Assembly (NCBI RefSeq): GCF_013426895.1
Contig: NZ_AP023175.1
Coordinates: forward strand, 1,364,001-1,428,000
DNA from: Paraburkholderia largidicola
Lineage (GTDB): Bacteria; Pseudomonadota; Gammaproteobacteria; Burkholderiales; Burkholderiaceae
Direction: 5' to 3'
Length of the DNA stretch: 64,000 nucleotides
Shown here: piece by piece, positions 9,217 through 18,398 of the stretch
How positions within the stretch are numbered: the stretch's first letter is position 1
Layout of the letters: each line of letters starts with the position of its first letter
The notes under the pieces: generated by a model
What the model was told of the DNA's origin: nothing
Seen by the model: the letters and a program-made list of their open reading frames with translations, nothing else
Database searches by the model: none
Program-made: the position numbers and the translations under genes

Positions 9217-10353
9217 ATGACCAGGCAAATCAAACGCACAGTTACCGCGCTGGGCGCAACGGCCATCGCACTCGCTTGCCAAAGCGCATTCGCGCAAAGC
9301 TCGGTGACGCTATATGGCGTCGCGGACGTCGGCATTCGCTATCTCACGCACTCGAATGCAAACAACGACGGCCGTCTGTTCATGACCAACGGCGCGATCA
9401 CGAACAGCCGTTTCGGTATTAAAGGCTCGGAAGATCTCGGCAATGGACTGAAGGCGATCTTCCAGCTGGAAAGCGGCATCGATCTGCAAAGCGGCGCGCA
9501 ATCGGATAGCAAGCGCCTGTTCAACCGCGCGGCCTATGTCGGCCTGTCGAGCAACTACGGCACGCTGACGCTCGGCCGTCAGAAGACGCCGCTGTTCGAT
9601 CTGCTCGGCGATACGTACGATCCTCTGACCGTTGGCAATTACTTCGAAAACGCATGGCTGCCTGTCGCGCTCGGCGCAGGCCTCTATGCGGATAACGCAG
9701 TGAAGTACGACGGCAAGTTCGGCGGCCTGAACGTCAAGGCGATGTACTCGTTCGGCACGAACTCGACGTCGACGGGCGCGGACGGCTTCTCCGGCCAGGT
9801 TCCGGGCCACCTCGGCGCGGGCAACATGTACGGCTTCACGGCTTCGTATGCGTTTGGTTCGCTGAGCGTCGGCGCAGGCGTGCAGCAGAACAGCGACAAC
9901 TCGAATCACAAGCAGACCATCTACAACGCGAATGCCGTCTACGCCTTCAGCACGACGAAGATCTACGTCGGCTATATCCATTCGAAGGACGACACGGGCT
10001 TTGTCGACAGCACGCTGTCGCAGCGCGATCTGACGCTCGGCGTCGATATCCTGAAGGGCTCGGGCCGCAAGGACGACGGCCCGTTCGCGGGCGTGACGTG
10101 GCAAGCGACACCCGCGCTGCTGCTGACGGGCGCGTTCTACTACGACCACATGAAGAACGCGGCGATCGGCGGCGGCGCAGTGGGTAGCGGCAATCGCTAC
10201 ACGGGCGTGGCCGTAGCCGAATACTCGCTGTCCAAGCGCACCGAGGTATACGGCACCGTCGACTTCAACAAGGTCACGGGCGCGGCGACGGTCGAACTGC
10301 CGGGCACGTCGAACCAGACGGGCGTATCGCTCGGTCTGCGCACCATTTTCTGA
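9217..10353 (+). CDS. Gram-negative general porin
   Basis: A 378-residue trimeric outer-membrane porin of the Burkholderiales type. The signal peptide ends at SAFA about residue 26, and the mature chain begins QSSVTLYGVADVG, the usual first strand. It has alternating beta-strand sequence and a C-terminal Phe for BAM recognition. The frame is open from 9124, but ATG at 9217 gives a proper signal peptide. It is monocistronic, followed by a terminator. Confidence 0.95.
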   Translation: MTRQIKRTVTALGATAIALACQSAFAQSSVTLYGVADVGIRYLTHSNANNDGRLFMTNGAITNSRFGIKGSEDLGNGLKAIFQLESGIDLQSGAQSDSKRLFNRAAYVGLSSNYGTLTLGRQKTPLFDLLGDTYDPLTVGNYFENAWLPVALGAGLYADNAVKYDGKFGGLNVKAMYSFGTNSTSTGADGFSGQVPGHLGAGNMYGFTASYAFGSLSVGAGVQQNSDNSNHKQTIYNANAVYAFSTTKIYVGYIHSKDDTGFVDSTLSQRDLTLGVDILKGSGRKDDGPFAGVTWQATPALLLTGAFYYDHMKNAAIGGGAVGSGNRYTGVAVAEYSLSKRTEVYGTVDFNKVTGAATVELPGTSNQTGVSLGLRTIF

Positions 10354-10400
10354 TTTGGCGTGACGATATGCGCGCTGCAAGGCGCGCGTGATTGCGATAG

Positions 10401-10437
10401 CGGGCGGCATGGCATCAACGACCATGTCGCCCGTTTT
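10401..10437 (+). terminator. Rho-independent terminator of the porin gene
   Basis: A 12-bp stem (10401-10412 with 10422-10433, one G-T pair) is followed by five T, 48 bases after the porin stop. Confidence 0.88.
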
Positions 10438-10533
10438 TCATTTCGGGCGACGTAGAAGATGCCTCCGGCGCAACTGTGATATATAGGGAAAACCCGTAAA
10501 ATTGCAGTGATCTTTTTGTAGAGCAGTACCCGT

Positions 10534-10668
10534 ATGAAACGCATTGCCGCCTTTTGTCTGACGACGTGGTCCGCCGCCGCGCTCCTTTATTTTGGCCAGC
10601 ACTCGGTTGCGCTCATCGCCTTGAGCGGAGTCGTTGTGTTCGGCGGATACGATCTGCTGCGCCCCTAA
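10534..10668 (+). CDS. Small hydrophobic membrane peptide (44 aa)
   Basis: An ATG-to-TAA frame encodes a 44-residue peptide starting MKRIAAFC with a long hydrophobic stretch (about 14-37) and the tail YDLLRP. It would form one or two membrane passes. The ribosome site is weak. It lies alone between the porin terminator and the oxygenase operon. I do not recognise it; coding is plausible from composition but unproven. Confidence 0.4.
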   Translation: MKRIAAFCLTTWSAAALLYFGQHSVALIALSGVVVFGGYDLLRP

Positions 10669-10835
10669 ATCCCCGCTCCACCGCGCGCCGTCGCGCGCTT
10701 GCCGCTACTTGATGGAAAACCATCATTTTTCGGCGTGAGGCTTCGCTCTCCTTCAACTATCTTTGTGCAAATGGAATGTGTACCTGAAGCGTCGCGCTGA
10801 TGGGATTCCCGCAATCACAAAGAAGGAGACGACTC

Positions 10836-11870
10836 ATGTCCTCGAGCTCTGCCGTCGACGGCGGCAGCACTGCCGCGCCCGGTCTCACCGATCCCTCCTT
10901 CGACGCACGCATCGCCGAGCAGTGGTATCAGCCGCGCATTCCGCGCGCCGTGCTCAAGGAATTGATGAAGCGCGACGATGCGGCGGGCCTGCGCAATTTC
11001 ATTCCGTGGTTCGCGTTACTCGTCGCTTCAGGTGCGGTCGCCGCCTTCACATGGGGCACATGGTGGGCCGTGCCGGCATTCTTCGTCTACGGCACGATCT
11101 ATTCGTCCAGCGACGCGCGCTGGCATGAACTGTCGCACGGCACGCCGTTCAAGACGCGCTGGATCAACGACGCGTTCTATCACCTGTCGTCGTTCATGAC
11201 GATCCGTGAAGGCTACTGGTGGCGCTGGAGCCATGCGCGTCATCACACCCACACGTACTTTCAGACGCGCGACCCGGAGATTCAGGTCACGCGCCCGACC
11301 AAAGTGCTGCCCATCGTCGTGGATTTCGTGGGGCTGGTCGGCTGCACGCTCGAAATCGGCAAGATCGTGCGTCATGCGTTCGGCCGCGTCGATGCCACCA
11401 CCGACGCGTTTCTGCCCGCAAGTGAAAAACCGAAAATGATCTGGTCATGCCGCATCTATCTGGCCGTCGTGATCGGTACGATTGCACTCGCCATCGCGCT
11501 GCACAGCTTCCTGCCGCTGATGTTCGTATGGACGCCGCGCTTCTACGGCGGCTGGCTGCATCAACTGCTCGGTCTCACGCAGCATGCGGGGCTCGCCGTC
11601 AACGTGAAGGACCATCGGCTGAACACGCGCACCGTGTACACCAACTTCGTGTTCCGCTTTCTGTATCTGAACATGAACTATCACCTCGAACATCATCTGC
11701 TGCCGATGGTGCCGTTCCATGCGCTGCCGCGTCTTCACGAAGCGATCAAGGACCAGTTACCGCCCGCGTACCCGAGCGTGTATGCCGCGTATCGCGAGAT
11801 GCTGCCCGCATTGTGGAAGCAGCGCACCGACCCGGCGCACGTGATCGAGCGGGCCATTCCCGCTGCGTAA
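10836..11870 (+). CDS. MocD-like oxygenase of the membrane fatty-acid desaturase fold
   Basis: A 344-residue membrane diiron enzyme with three histidine clusters: HELSH (97-101), HARHH with a further His (133-139), and HLEHH (283-287). Several hydrophobic segments flank them. Start ATG 10836 has AAGGAGA upstream. It is followed directly by a Rieske ferredoxin, a ferredoxin reductase and a TIM-barrel protein, the gene set of the rhizobial mocDEF/mocC system for O-demethylation and use of 3-O-methyl-scyllo-inosamine. The desaturase fold and redox partners are seen; the substrate is inferred, and a plain desaturase or alkane-type hydroxylase is the alternative. Confidence 0.85.
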   Translation: MSSSSAVDGGSTAAPGLTDPSFDARIAEQWYQPRIPRAVLKELMKRDDAAGLRNFIPWFALLVASGAVAAFTWGTWWAVPAFFVYGTIYSSSDARWHELSHGTPFKTRWINDAFYHLSSFMTIREGYWWRWSHARHHTHTYFQTRDPEIQVTRPTKVLPIVVDFVGLVGCTLEIGKIVRHAFGRVDATTDAFLPASEKPKMIWSCRIYLAVVIGTIALAIALHSFLPLMFVWTPRFYGGWLHQLLGLTQHAGLAVNVKDHRLNTRTVYTNFVFRFLYLNMNYHLEHHLLPMVPFHALPRLHEAIKDQLPPAYPSVYAAYREMLPALWKQRTDPAHVIERAIPAA

Positions 11871-11911
11871 TGGGCGCGACCCACGCACAAAGAAGATTGG
11901 AGGAGATAGCC

Positions 11912-12259
11912 ATGAGCGTCGAAACGAATGCAAAGATCCACTGGATTGCGGCCTGCGCGCCCGACGATATCGACGAAGAAGATGTCATGCGCTTCGATCA
12001 CGACGGCGCGAGCTACGCGGTCTATCGCATCGCGGAAGGCTTTTACGCATCCGATGGCTGGTGTACGCATGAGCATGCGCATCTCGCCGATGGCTTCGTC
12101 GTCAATCGCGAGATCGAATGTCCGTTGCATCAGGGGCGTTTCGACATTCCCAGCGGCAAGGCGAAGAGCGCGCCCGTCTGCGTGCATCTGAAAACCTATC
12201 CGGTGCGCGTCGAAGAGGGCGAAGTGCTGCTCGGCCTTCCCGTGCAGGACGCATCATGA
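11912..12259 (+). CDS. MocE-like Rieske [2Fe-2S] ferredoxin
   Basis: A 115-residue soluble Rieske ferredoxin with Cys51-x-His53 and Cys70-x2-His73 as cluster ligands. It should pass electrons from the reductase encoded next to the membrane oxygenase encoded before it. The ATG follows a TTGGAGGAGA ribosome site. Its TGA overlaps the ATG of the reductase gene. The match to MocE rests on size, motif and gene order. Confidence 0.9.
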   Translation: MSVETNAKIHWIAACAPDDIDEEDVMRFDHDGASYAVYRIAEGFYASDGWCTHEHAHLADGFVVNREIECPLHQGRFDIPSGKAKSAPVCVHLKTYPVRVEEGEVLLGLPVQDAS

Positions 12260-13503
12260 GCACACAGGCCGCGATGGTGATCATCGGCGCTGGCCAATGC
12301 GGCGTGCGCACGGCAGCCGCGCTGCGCGAGAACGGCTGGGACGGCGAGATCACGCTGCTCGGCAACGAAGGCTCGCCGCCGTACGACCGGCCGCCGCTGT
12401 CGAAAGCCGTGCTGCTCGGCGAACGCAGCACCGCACAATGCGCGTTTTACGATGACGCGTTCTATCGCGACCAGCGCATCGACTTGCGCGTCGATGCCTG
12501 CGTGCAGCAGATCGACCGTGCCGCGCGCAAGGTCGTGTTGAGCAATGCGCGCACGATCGACTATCAGCGTCTGCTGATCGCGACGGGTGCCGAGCCGAGA
12601 CGGCTCGACGTGCCGGGCGCGCATCTCGACGGGGTGCATCTGCTGCGCACCGCAAACGATGCCAATACGCTTGCCGAAGTATTGCAGCCTGCTCGGCGCA
12701 TTGCGGTTGTCGGCGCGGGCTTCATCGGCCTCGAAGTCGCGGCATCGGCCGTGGCGCGCGGCTGTGAAGTGGTCGTCATCGAAGCGGGCGCCCGTGCGCT
12801 GATGCGCGCGGTGCCGGAAGTCGTGGCGGGCTATCTGATCGACAGGCACCGTCAGATGGGCGTGAAGATTCATTTCGCCGCGCAGATCGAACGGCTGCTG
12901 GGCAGCACGCATGTGACGGGCATCAGGCTCAAGGACGGCACGCAGATCGACTGCGATTGCGTCGTCGTCGGCATTGGCGTGAAGCCGCGCACGGAACTCG
13001 CTGAAGCCGCAGGCATCGATGTCGCGGACGGCATCGCCGTCGACGACACCTTGCGCACCAACGACCCGCATATCTTCGCGGCGGGCGACGTGTGCTCGTT
13101 TCCGCACCGTCTGTTCAGGCGGCGCATCCGGCTCGAATGCTGGAAGAATGCCGAGGATCACGCGCGCATCGTCGCGCGCAACATGCTGGAGCGCGGCGAG
13201 ACGTATTCGGAAGTGCCTTGGTTCTGGTCGAATCAGTACGACATGACGATCCAGATTGCCGGCATGCCCGCGTTCGGCGTGGAGAGCGTGGTGCGCGAAA
13301 CGGGCGACACGTCCCGCATTTTCTTCGCGCTCGATCGCGATGGCGTGCTGGTCGGTGCAAGCGGCGTCGGCAAGGTCAGCGAGATCGCACGCGACGTGCG
13401 CGTTGCGCAGACTCTGATCGGGCAGCGCGCCTGCATCGAGCCTGCATTGCTCGAAGATCGCAGCGTCAAGCTGAAGGGACTCGTCGCCGCGGAGGCGCTA
13501 TGA
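12256..13503 (+). CDS. MocF-like FAD-dependent ferredoxin reductase
   Basis: A 415-residue pyridine nucleotide-disulphide-type oxidoreductase. It has an N-terminal FAD site (VIIGAGQCG), an NAD(P)H site (VVGAGFIGLEVAAS, mid-protein), the FAAGDVC flavin motif and a reductase C-terminal domain. There is no CxxxxC redox pair at the start, which fits ferredoxin or rubredoxin reductases. It overlaps by 4 bases with both neighbours (ATGA), so stoichiometric coupled translation of the electron chain is likely. Confidence 0.9.
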   Translation: MSTQAAMVIIGAGQCGVRTAAALRENGWDGEITLLGNEGSPPYDRPPLSKAVLLGERSTAQCAFYDDAFYRDQRIDLRVDACVQQIDRAARKVVLSNARTIDYQRLLIATGAEPRRLDVPGAHLDGVHLLRTANDANTLAEVLQPARRIAVVGAGFIGLEVAASAVARGCEVVVIEAGARALMRAVPEVVAGYLIDRHRQMGVKIHFAAQIERLLGSTHVTGIRLKDGTQIDCDCVVVGIGVKPRTELAEAAGIDVADGIAVDDTLRTNDPHIFAAGDVCSFPHRLFRRRIRLECWKNAEDHARIVARNMLERGETYSEVPWFWSNQYDMTIQIAGMPAFGVESVVRETGDTSRIFFALDRDGVLVGASGVGKVSEIARDVRVAQTLIGQRACIEPALLEDRSVKLKGLVAAEAL

Positions 13504-14363
13504 CGCAACGGCTTGCCGTGTATCAGTCGCTGTGGGCGATGGAGCGGCGTCATACCGATGGCTTCGAGCGCTCGCTGGAAGACAACGTCGCGATGATCGC
13601 GCGAGCGGGCTTCGAAGGCGTGAGCACATCGTATGCGTCGCGCGAAGACGTGCGGCGTCTTTCGCAAGTACTCGCGCAACATGGTCTGCAAGCGGAAGCT
13701 CAGTGCTTTCCGCGCACCGTCGAAGACCTGTGCCCCATTCTCGAACATGCTGTCGAATTCGGCGCGCATCATATCGACTTGCAACCGGACGTGCGGCCAC
13801 GCCGCGTTGCCGATGCGCTCGAACTGATCGACGGCTGGCAGCGGCTCGCGGAGCAGGTGGACATCCCCGTCTACATCGAAACGCATCGCGACCGCATGAC
13901 GACCGACCTGCACTTCACGCTCGATCTGCTCGACGCGCGGCCCGATTTGCAACTGCTCGGCGATCTGTCGCATTACCTCGTGGGCCGCGAATTCGCGTGG
14001 CCCGTGAACGAAGAAAACGAAGCCGCGATGCAACGGATCATCGATCATTCGTGGGCGTTTCATGGACGAGTCGCGAGTCGCGAGCAGGTGCAGATCGAGA
14101 TTTCTTTCGAGCCGCACCGCATGTGGGTCGATCTGTTCCTGCGCTGGTGGCGCGACGGATTCGTGTCGTGGCGCAAGCGCGCCGGCCCCGACGATACGCT
14201 CGTCTTCACCTGCGAACTCGGGCCGAAGCCTTACGCGATCATCGGGCGCGACGGCAACGACACGACCGACCGCTGGGCCGAATCGCGCTTGATGCGCGAC
14301 TGGATACGCGAACTGTGGAACGACGTGGCGCAGCAGGAAGCGGTTGCGCTCGACGCCAGCTAG
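13500..14363 (+). CDS. MocC-like sugar phosphate isomerase/epimerase (TIM barrel)
   Basis: A 287-residue AP-endonuclease-2-type TIM barrel of the IolE/MocC group. Metal-site-like residues include the IETHRDR block and the GDLSHY block. In known systems such proteins act on inosose-type cyclitols, which suits a rhizopine or inositol-ether pathway; the reaction is inferred. Its ATG overlaps the reductase stop. Its TAG shares a CTAG with the stop of the convergent LacI gene. Confidence 0.8.
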   Translation: MTQRLAVYQSLWAMERRHTDGFERSLEDNVAMIARAGFEGVSTSYASREDVRRLSQVLAQHGLQAEAQCFPRTVEDLCPILEHAVEFGAHHIDLQPDVRPRRVADALELIDGWQRLAEQVDIPVYIETHRDRMTTDLHFTLDLLDARPDLQLLGDLSHYLVGREFAWPVNEENEAAMQRIIDHSWAFHGRVASREQVQIEISFEPHRMWVDLFLRWWRDGFVSWRKRAGPDDTLVFTCELGPKPYAIIGRDGNDTTDRWAESRLMRDWIRELWNDVAQQEAVALDAS

Positions 14364-15430
14364 TCCGTAAGCGGCAGGTTCTCGCGCAGCAGCACCGTCA
14401 CGGGAATCTGCTGCGACAACGTCACGCCGGGATCGCGATGATAGTGACGCAGGATCACTTCGATCGAATGCAGCGCTTCGCCCACGGGGTTCTGGTCGAG
14501 CACCGCGTCGAGCACGCCTTCGATCAGCAGACGCCGCGACGTGTCGTTGAGTTCGTGCCCGATCAGCACCGTCTTGTGCACGCGATCGAGCGCGCGCAGC
14601 ACGTTGCCGATACCCTCGTCGCCCACCGAGATGTTGTAGATGCCGCGCAGATCCGGATAGCGGCGAAACGCGTCGCGCGCGAGGCTTTCGGTGATCGACG
14701 ATTGCTCGCGGCTCTCCACGGTCTCGACGATGTCGCAATTCGGAAAACGCCGCCGCAGCACAGACCGAAACCCGCTTTCGCGTTCTTCATGGCCGAGGAA
14801 GTCATGCATGCCCGTCATCACGAGCACCTTGCCGCCCGCATCGCCCAGAAACCGGCCCATCAGTTCGCCGGCGACGCGTCCCGCGCAGCGATTGTCGATG
14901 CCCACATAGGCGAGCCTGCCCGTGCCGGGCAGATCGCTCGCGAGCGTCACGACGGGCATTCTGTGGCTCAGGTGACGCAGCGCCGCCGTGATATCCGGAT
15001 GCTCATACGCGACGATCACGAGCGCATCGGCCTTGCGCGTCGCGCGCTCGATCGTCTCGACGACGGCCTGCGGCTCGAGGCTGTCGAAGTACGTAACGGC
15101 GCAGATCACGCGTTGCGCTTCGAAGTTCTTTTGTGCGAGTTCGAAGCCCTGCTTCAGATGCACGTAATACTGCGCAACAGGCTGCTGCAACAGGATCGCG
15201 ATACGCAGCCAGCGCACCGACACTGCTTCGAGCGCGCGATCGATCTTCAGCTTGCGCGCCCATTCGAGCACTCGCGTTTCCTTCTCGCGCGAGACGCCGC
15301 CACGCCCGTTCAATACCCGATCGACTGTCGCCTCGCTGACACCCGCTGCACGGGCAATGTCAGTCATGCTCGTCTTGCGGCGGCGCGTCTCGGACATGGC
15401 TGGCTTCGTTGTAGTCGGCATACGCGCCAT
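14360..15430 (-). CDS. LacI-family transcriptional regulator
   Basis: A LacI/GalR-type repressor of about 356 residues with an N-terminal helix-turn-helix (TDIARAAGVSEATVDRVLNG) and a periplasmic-binding-protein-like sugar domain. The frame is open to a GTG at 15472, but that leaves little room for the divergent promoter; ATG at 15430, 15421 or 15397 is more likely, none with a strong ribosome site. It sits between the moc-like operon (convergent) and an SDR gene (divergent), so both may be controlled by it. A sugar or cyclitol effector is expected. Confidence 0.85.
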   Translation of the reverse strand: MARMPTTTKPAMSETRRRKTSMTDIARAAGVSEATVDRVLNGRGGVSREKETRVLEWARKLKIDRALEAVSVRWLRIAILLQQPVAQYYVHLKQGFELAQKNFEAQRVICAVTYFDSLEPQAVVETIERATRKADALVIVAYEHPDITAALRHLSHRMPVVTLASDLPGTGRLAYVGIDNRCAGRVAGELMGRFLGDAGGKVLVMTGMHDFLGHEERESGFRSVLRRRFPNCDIVETVESREQSSITESLARDAFRRYPDLRGIYNISVGDEGIGNVLRALDRVHKTVLIGHELNDTSRRLLIEGVLDAVLDQNPVGEALHSIEVILRHYHRDPGVTLSQQIPVTVLLRENLPLTD

Positions 15431-15507
15431 GATCGCATCGTCGCCGCGCGCGCAGCAAGCCGAGATATCCACTATCCATCGCAGTACATCGTTGAAGGAG
15501 AGAGTGC

Positions 15508-16335
15508 ATGGCGCAATTCGATTCGAAGGTCGCGATCGTCACGGGCGGATCGCAAGGCTTAGGCGCGGCGATTGCCGCAGTGTTCGTCGAGCGCGGCGCG
15601 CGCGGCGTCGTCATTTGCGGACGCGCAAAAGAAAAAGGCGAAGCGAAAGCGCGCGAGTTGAGCCGGCTTGGCGAGGCGCGCGGTGCACAGGTCGTGTTCG
15701 TGCAGGCGGATCTCGCGAATGTCGACGACTGCCGCAAGGTCGTCGCTGCCGCCGATCAGCGCTTCGGCCGCGTCGATGTATTGGTCAATGCCGCGGCGCT
15801 CACCGATCGCGGCACGATACTCGATACCGATCCCGCGCTGTTCGACCGCATGTTCGCCACCAATGTGCGCGCGCCGTTCTTTCTGATGCAGGAGACGATA
15901 CGCGTGATGCTGCGCGAGCGGATAGAAGGCACGATCGTCAATATCGGCTCGATGTCGGCGATGGCCGGGCAGCCGTTCATCTCCGCGTATTGCGCATCGA
16001 AAGGCGCGCTCGCGACGCTCACGCAAAACACCGCGTATGCGCTGTTGCGCAATCGCATTCGCGTGAATGGATTGAATCTGGGCTGGATGGCATCGGACGG
16101 CGAAGACCGCATTCAACGCGAGTTTCATGGCGCCGACGATAACTGGCTAAAGCAGGCCGCCGCCGCGCAACCGTTCGGCCGTCTGATCGACCCGGCCGAG
16201 GCGGCACGCGCCGTCGCATTTCTCGCGAGCAGCGAATCGGGCTTGATGACGGGCTCGATCGTCAACTTCGATCAGTCGATCTGGGGCGCGTATGAAGATG
16301 CACCACATCCCGCCGAGCCCATGAAGAACGTTTGA
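15508..16335 (+). CDS. SDR-family oxidoreductase
   Basis: A 275-residue short-chain dehydrogenase with the cofactor motif TGGSQGLG near residue 11, the NAA motif and the catalytic YCASK. The start has GAAGGAGAG upstream. It is divergent from the LacI gene and close to the moc-like operon, so oxidation of a cyclitol or sugar alcohol released by that operon is a reasonable guess. MocA-type dehydrogenases belong to another family, so this is not a simple mocA. Confidence 0.85.
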   Translation: MAQFDSKVAIVTGGSQGLGAAIAAVFVERGARGVVICGRAKEKGEAKARELSRLGEARGAQVVFVQADLANVDDCRKVVAAADQRFGRVDVLVNAAALTDRGTILDTDPALFDRMFATNVRAPFFLMQETIRVMLRERIEGTIVNIGSMSAMAGQPFISAYCASKGALATLTQNTAYALLRNRIRVNGLNLGWMASDGEDRIQREFHGADDNWLKQAAAAQPFGRLIDPAEAARAVAFLASSESGLMTGSIVNFDQSIWGAYEDAPHPAEPMKNV

Positions 16336-16389
16336 ATTCGACCTGCCTGCTACGCTCCCGGCGAACGCAGCAGGCAAAAAACACCCGGA

Positions 16390-17307
16390 TCAGTCCTGCT
16401 TGCTACGCAGATCGGGATTCTTGTGCGCGATCTCCGATACCCAATCGACAAACGCGCGCAGCCGCGAACTGAGATTGCGGCGATGCGGGTAGACGACCGA
16501 GAGCGGCGTCGACGGGCTGTCGTAGTCGCTGAGGATTTCGGTCAGCGCGCCCTGCCGGATCAACTCGGACACCATGAACCGCGACGGCTGGATGATGCCG
16601 TGGCCCAGTGCACCCGCGTTGATATAGACCGAGCCGTCGTTCACGGCGAGCACGCTCTTCATCTGCACTTTCACCACTTCGCCGCCGACGTTGTACTCGA
16701 ACGGAAACGTTCTGCCCGAGCGCGCCGATACGTAGTTCACGGCCTGATGCTCGCTGAGTTCTTCGAGCGTCTTCGGCGTGCCGTGCCGTTCCAGATAGGC
16801 GGGCGACGCGCACGTGATGATGCGCGCACTGCCGATGCGCCTGGCAACCAGGCTCGATTCTTCGAGCATGCCCATGCGGATCACGCAATCCACGCCGTCC
16901 TGGATCAGATCGATATTGCGATCCGCGAGACCGAGGCGCACGTCGATCTCCGGAAAACGTTGATAGAAATCGTCGAGCGAAGGCAGCAGCAGCGCCCGCG
17001 CAAGCGTGCCCGACGTATCGACGCGAATCGTGCCCGCCGGACTTTCACGCTTGTTCGACAGCGACGATTCCGCATCGGCTACTTCCGCGAGGATGCGCAC
17101 GCATCGCTCATAGAACAGCGCGCCGTCTTCCGTCACGCTCACCTGCCGCGTCGAACGGTTCAGCAGGCGCACGCCGACATGCTCCTCGAGCGCCTGAATT
17201 GTCCTGCTCACCTTTGCGCGCGGCAAATCGAGCATTTCCGATACCTTCGAAAAGCTGTTCGCGTCCACCACGCGAGTGAAGATCTCCATTGCCTCAAAGC
17301 GGTCCAT
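16390..17307 (-). CDS. LysR-family transcriptional regulator
   Basis: A 305-residue LysR regulator: helix-turn-helix in about residues 1-60 (FSKVSEMLDLPRAKVSRTIQ) and an effector domain. It belongs by sequence pattern to the CrgA/DsdC-like group with MDRFEAMEIF at the start. The frame extends to 17607, but ATG 17307 has ACAGGAA upstream and gives the normal length. It faces the SDR gene tail to tail, with a large non-coding gap upstream. The target is unknown. Confidence 0.88.
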   Translation of the reverse strand: MDRFEAMEIFTRVVDANSFSKVSEMLDLPRAKVSRTIQALEEHVGVRLLNRSTRQVSVTEDGALFYERCVRILAEVADAESSLSNKRESPAGTIRVDTSGTLARALLLPSLDDFYQRFPEIDVRLGLADRNIDLIQDGVDCVIRMGMLEESSLVARRIGSARIITCASPAYLERHGTPKTLEELSEHQAVNYVSARSGRTFPFEYNVGGEVVKVQMKSVLAVNDGSVYINAGALGHGIIQPSRFMVSELIRQGALTEILSDYDSPSTPLSVVYPHRRNLSSRLRAFVDWVSEIAHKNPDLRSKQD

Positions 17308-18070
17308 TTCCTGTGCCCTGTCATTGTTTGTCGGCAACACCCGCTGCTGCGACAGACGTTGCCCAATCGAACGGAACGGCGTCAGCGCGTTCCGACTGCC
17401 GGCTGCATCTCGCGCGCAGCCTGACGGGTAGAAAAATAGCACGGAGAATATCGCCACGTACGAGAAAGGGCGCGAACGGCGGGGCTTTATGGGGCGCTGC
17501 GGTAGTCGTTGCGCAGAGGATCGGGTGATGCTACCGGCGCGCCCGCGTAAAAAAACCGACACCAAAGACGGCTCGACAAACGCGAGGTGATTAACCAATT
17601 CGATCAATCATTACCCGGCCACGTATGATTAATATTATTTATTCGGGCCGCACCCAGGTCGTTCATCTTTAAAGCCGGATTTTATCTATGATTTGCGTTC
17701 CCAGCGCGCTGCGTGGAAAACGTTTTAAAGCATGATCGTACGTATCAATGCGCTGCAGATACCCCGCCCACCCTTGTCGGCAAAGGACTAGCGCTCAACC
17801 GCCAGTAACGGGCAAGCATGTCAGCAGTATTTTCCTGGACGCCTGATTTAGACACGAAATACTTGCTGCACTTCCCTCCGACAAAAGTACTTTGCGGCAT
17901 ACTGTTAATTCCGATTGAAATTTAAAAATCGCCGCATTAGGATGAGAACCCCGTCGATGCCATAAGCATTGTTCGGGCTAAAAACTTCCAAACATATTTG
18001 CTGGCTGCAAAGGCATTTGCAGATCATTGATGCTGGCAAGCGCAGGCGCTGCGCCTTTCAGGAGATACCC
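17308..18070. other. 763-base intergenic region, partly AT-rich
   Basis: This gap separates the LysR gene from the small gene before the phasin. It is noticeably more AT-rich than the surroundings between about 17585 and 17945. The only frame I see is a possible 35-codon ORF at 17818-17925 (+) with no clear ribosome site. It must contain promoters for the divergent LysR gene and the phasin operon. I see no tRNA, strong hairpin or repeat. Confidence 0.5.
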
Positions 18071-18268
18071 GTGCTGAGCCCACACGAATTTTCGACGCTC
18101 ATGCTGATCAAAAACGCGACCTCCCAGTCCGATTTCGATCAGGCCGATCTGCTCGCGCTGGCCGACCGCGAGTTCATCGTCATCGACCGGCCCCAGGCCA
18201 GCGTGACGCCTCGTCTGACGGACCGCGGACACGCGCTGCTCGCGCGCCTGGGCGCTGCGCCCCAATGA
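18071..18268 (+). CDS. Small conserved-type protein upstream of phasin (65 aa)
   Basis: GTG start with a strong CAGGAGA ribosome site; the longer frame from 17969 lacks one. The 65-residue protein begins VLSPHEFSTLMLIKN and ends with a short TDRGHALLARLG segment that resembles the end of a winged-helix fold. There is no membrane segment. It lies 130 bases before the phasin gene on the same strand. The function is unknown. Confidence 0.65.
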   Translation: MLSPHEFSTLMLIKNATSQSDFDQADLLALADREFIVIDRPQASVTPRLTDRGHALLARLGAAPQ

Positions 18269-18398
18269 CGCTGCCGGGTCACGCTCAGACAGGCGACAGG
18301 CGGTCAGCGGCAACCTCTATTTGACCAGCGGGCGTCGATCTACGATCACATCGACGCGCGCCGCCCGTTTCGTGCATTCAACCTTGCGAGGCCACTCG

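Noticed and set aside
16336..16389. An imperfect hairpin between the SDR and LysR genes
   Set aside because: The plus strand has A, not T, after the stem and on the minus strand the T run comes before it, so it is not a normal terminator.
17818..17925. A 35-codon ORF in the large gap before the phasin
   Set aside because: No ribosome site and no recognisable feature; noted in the description of the gap only.
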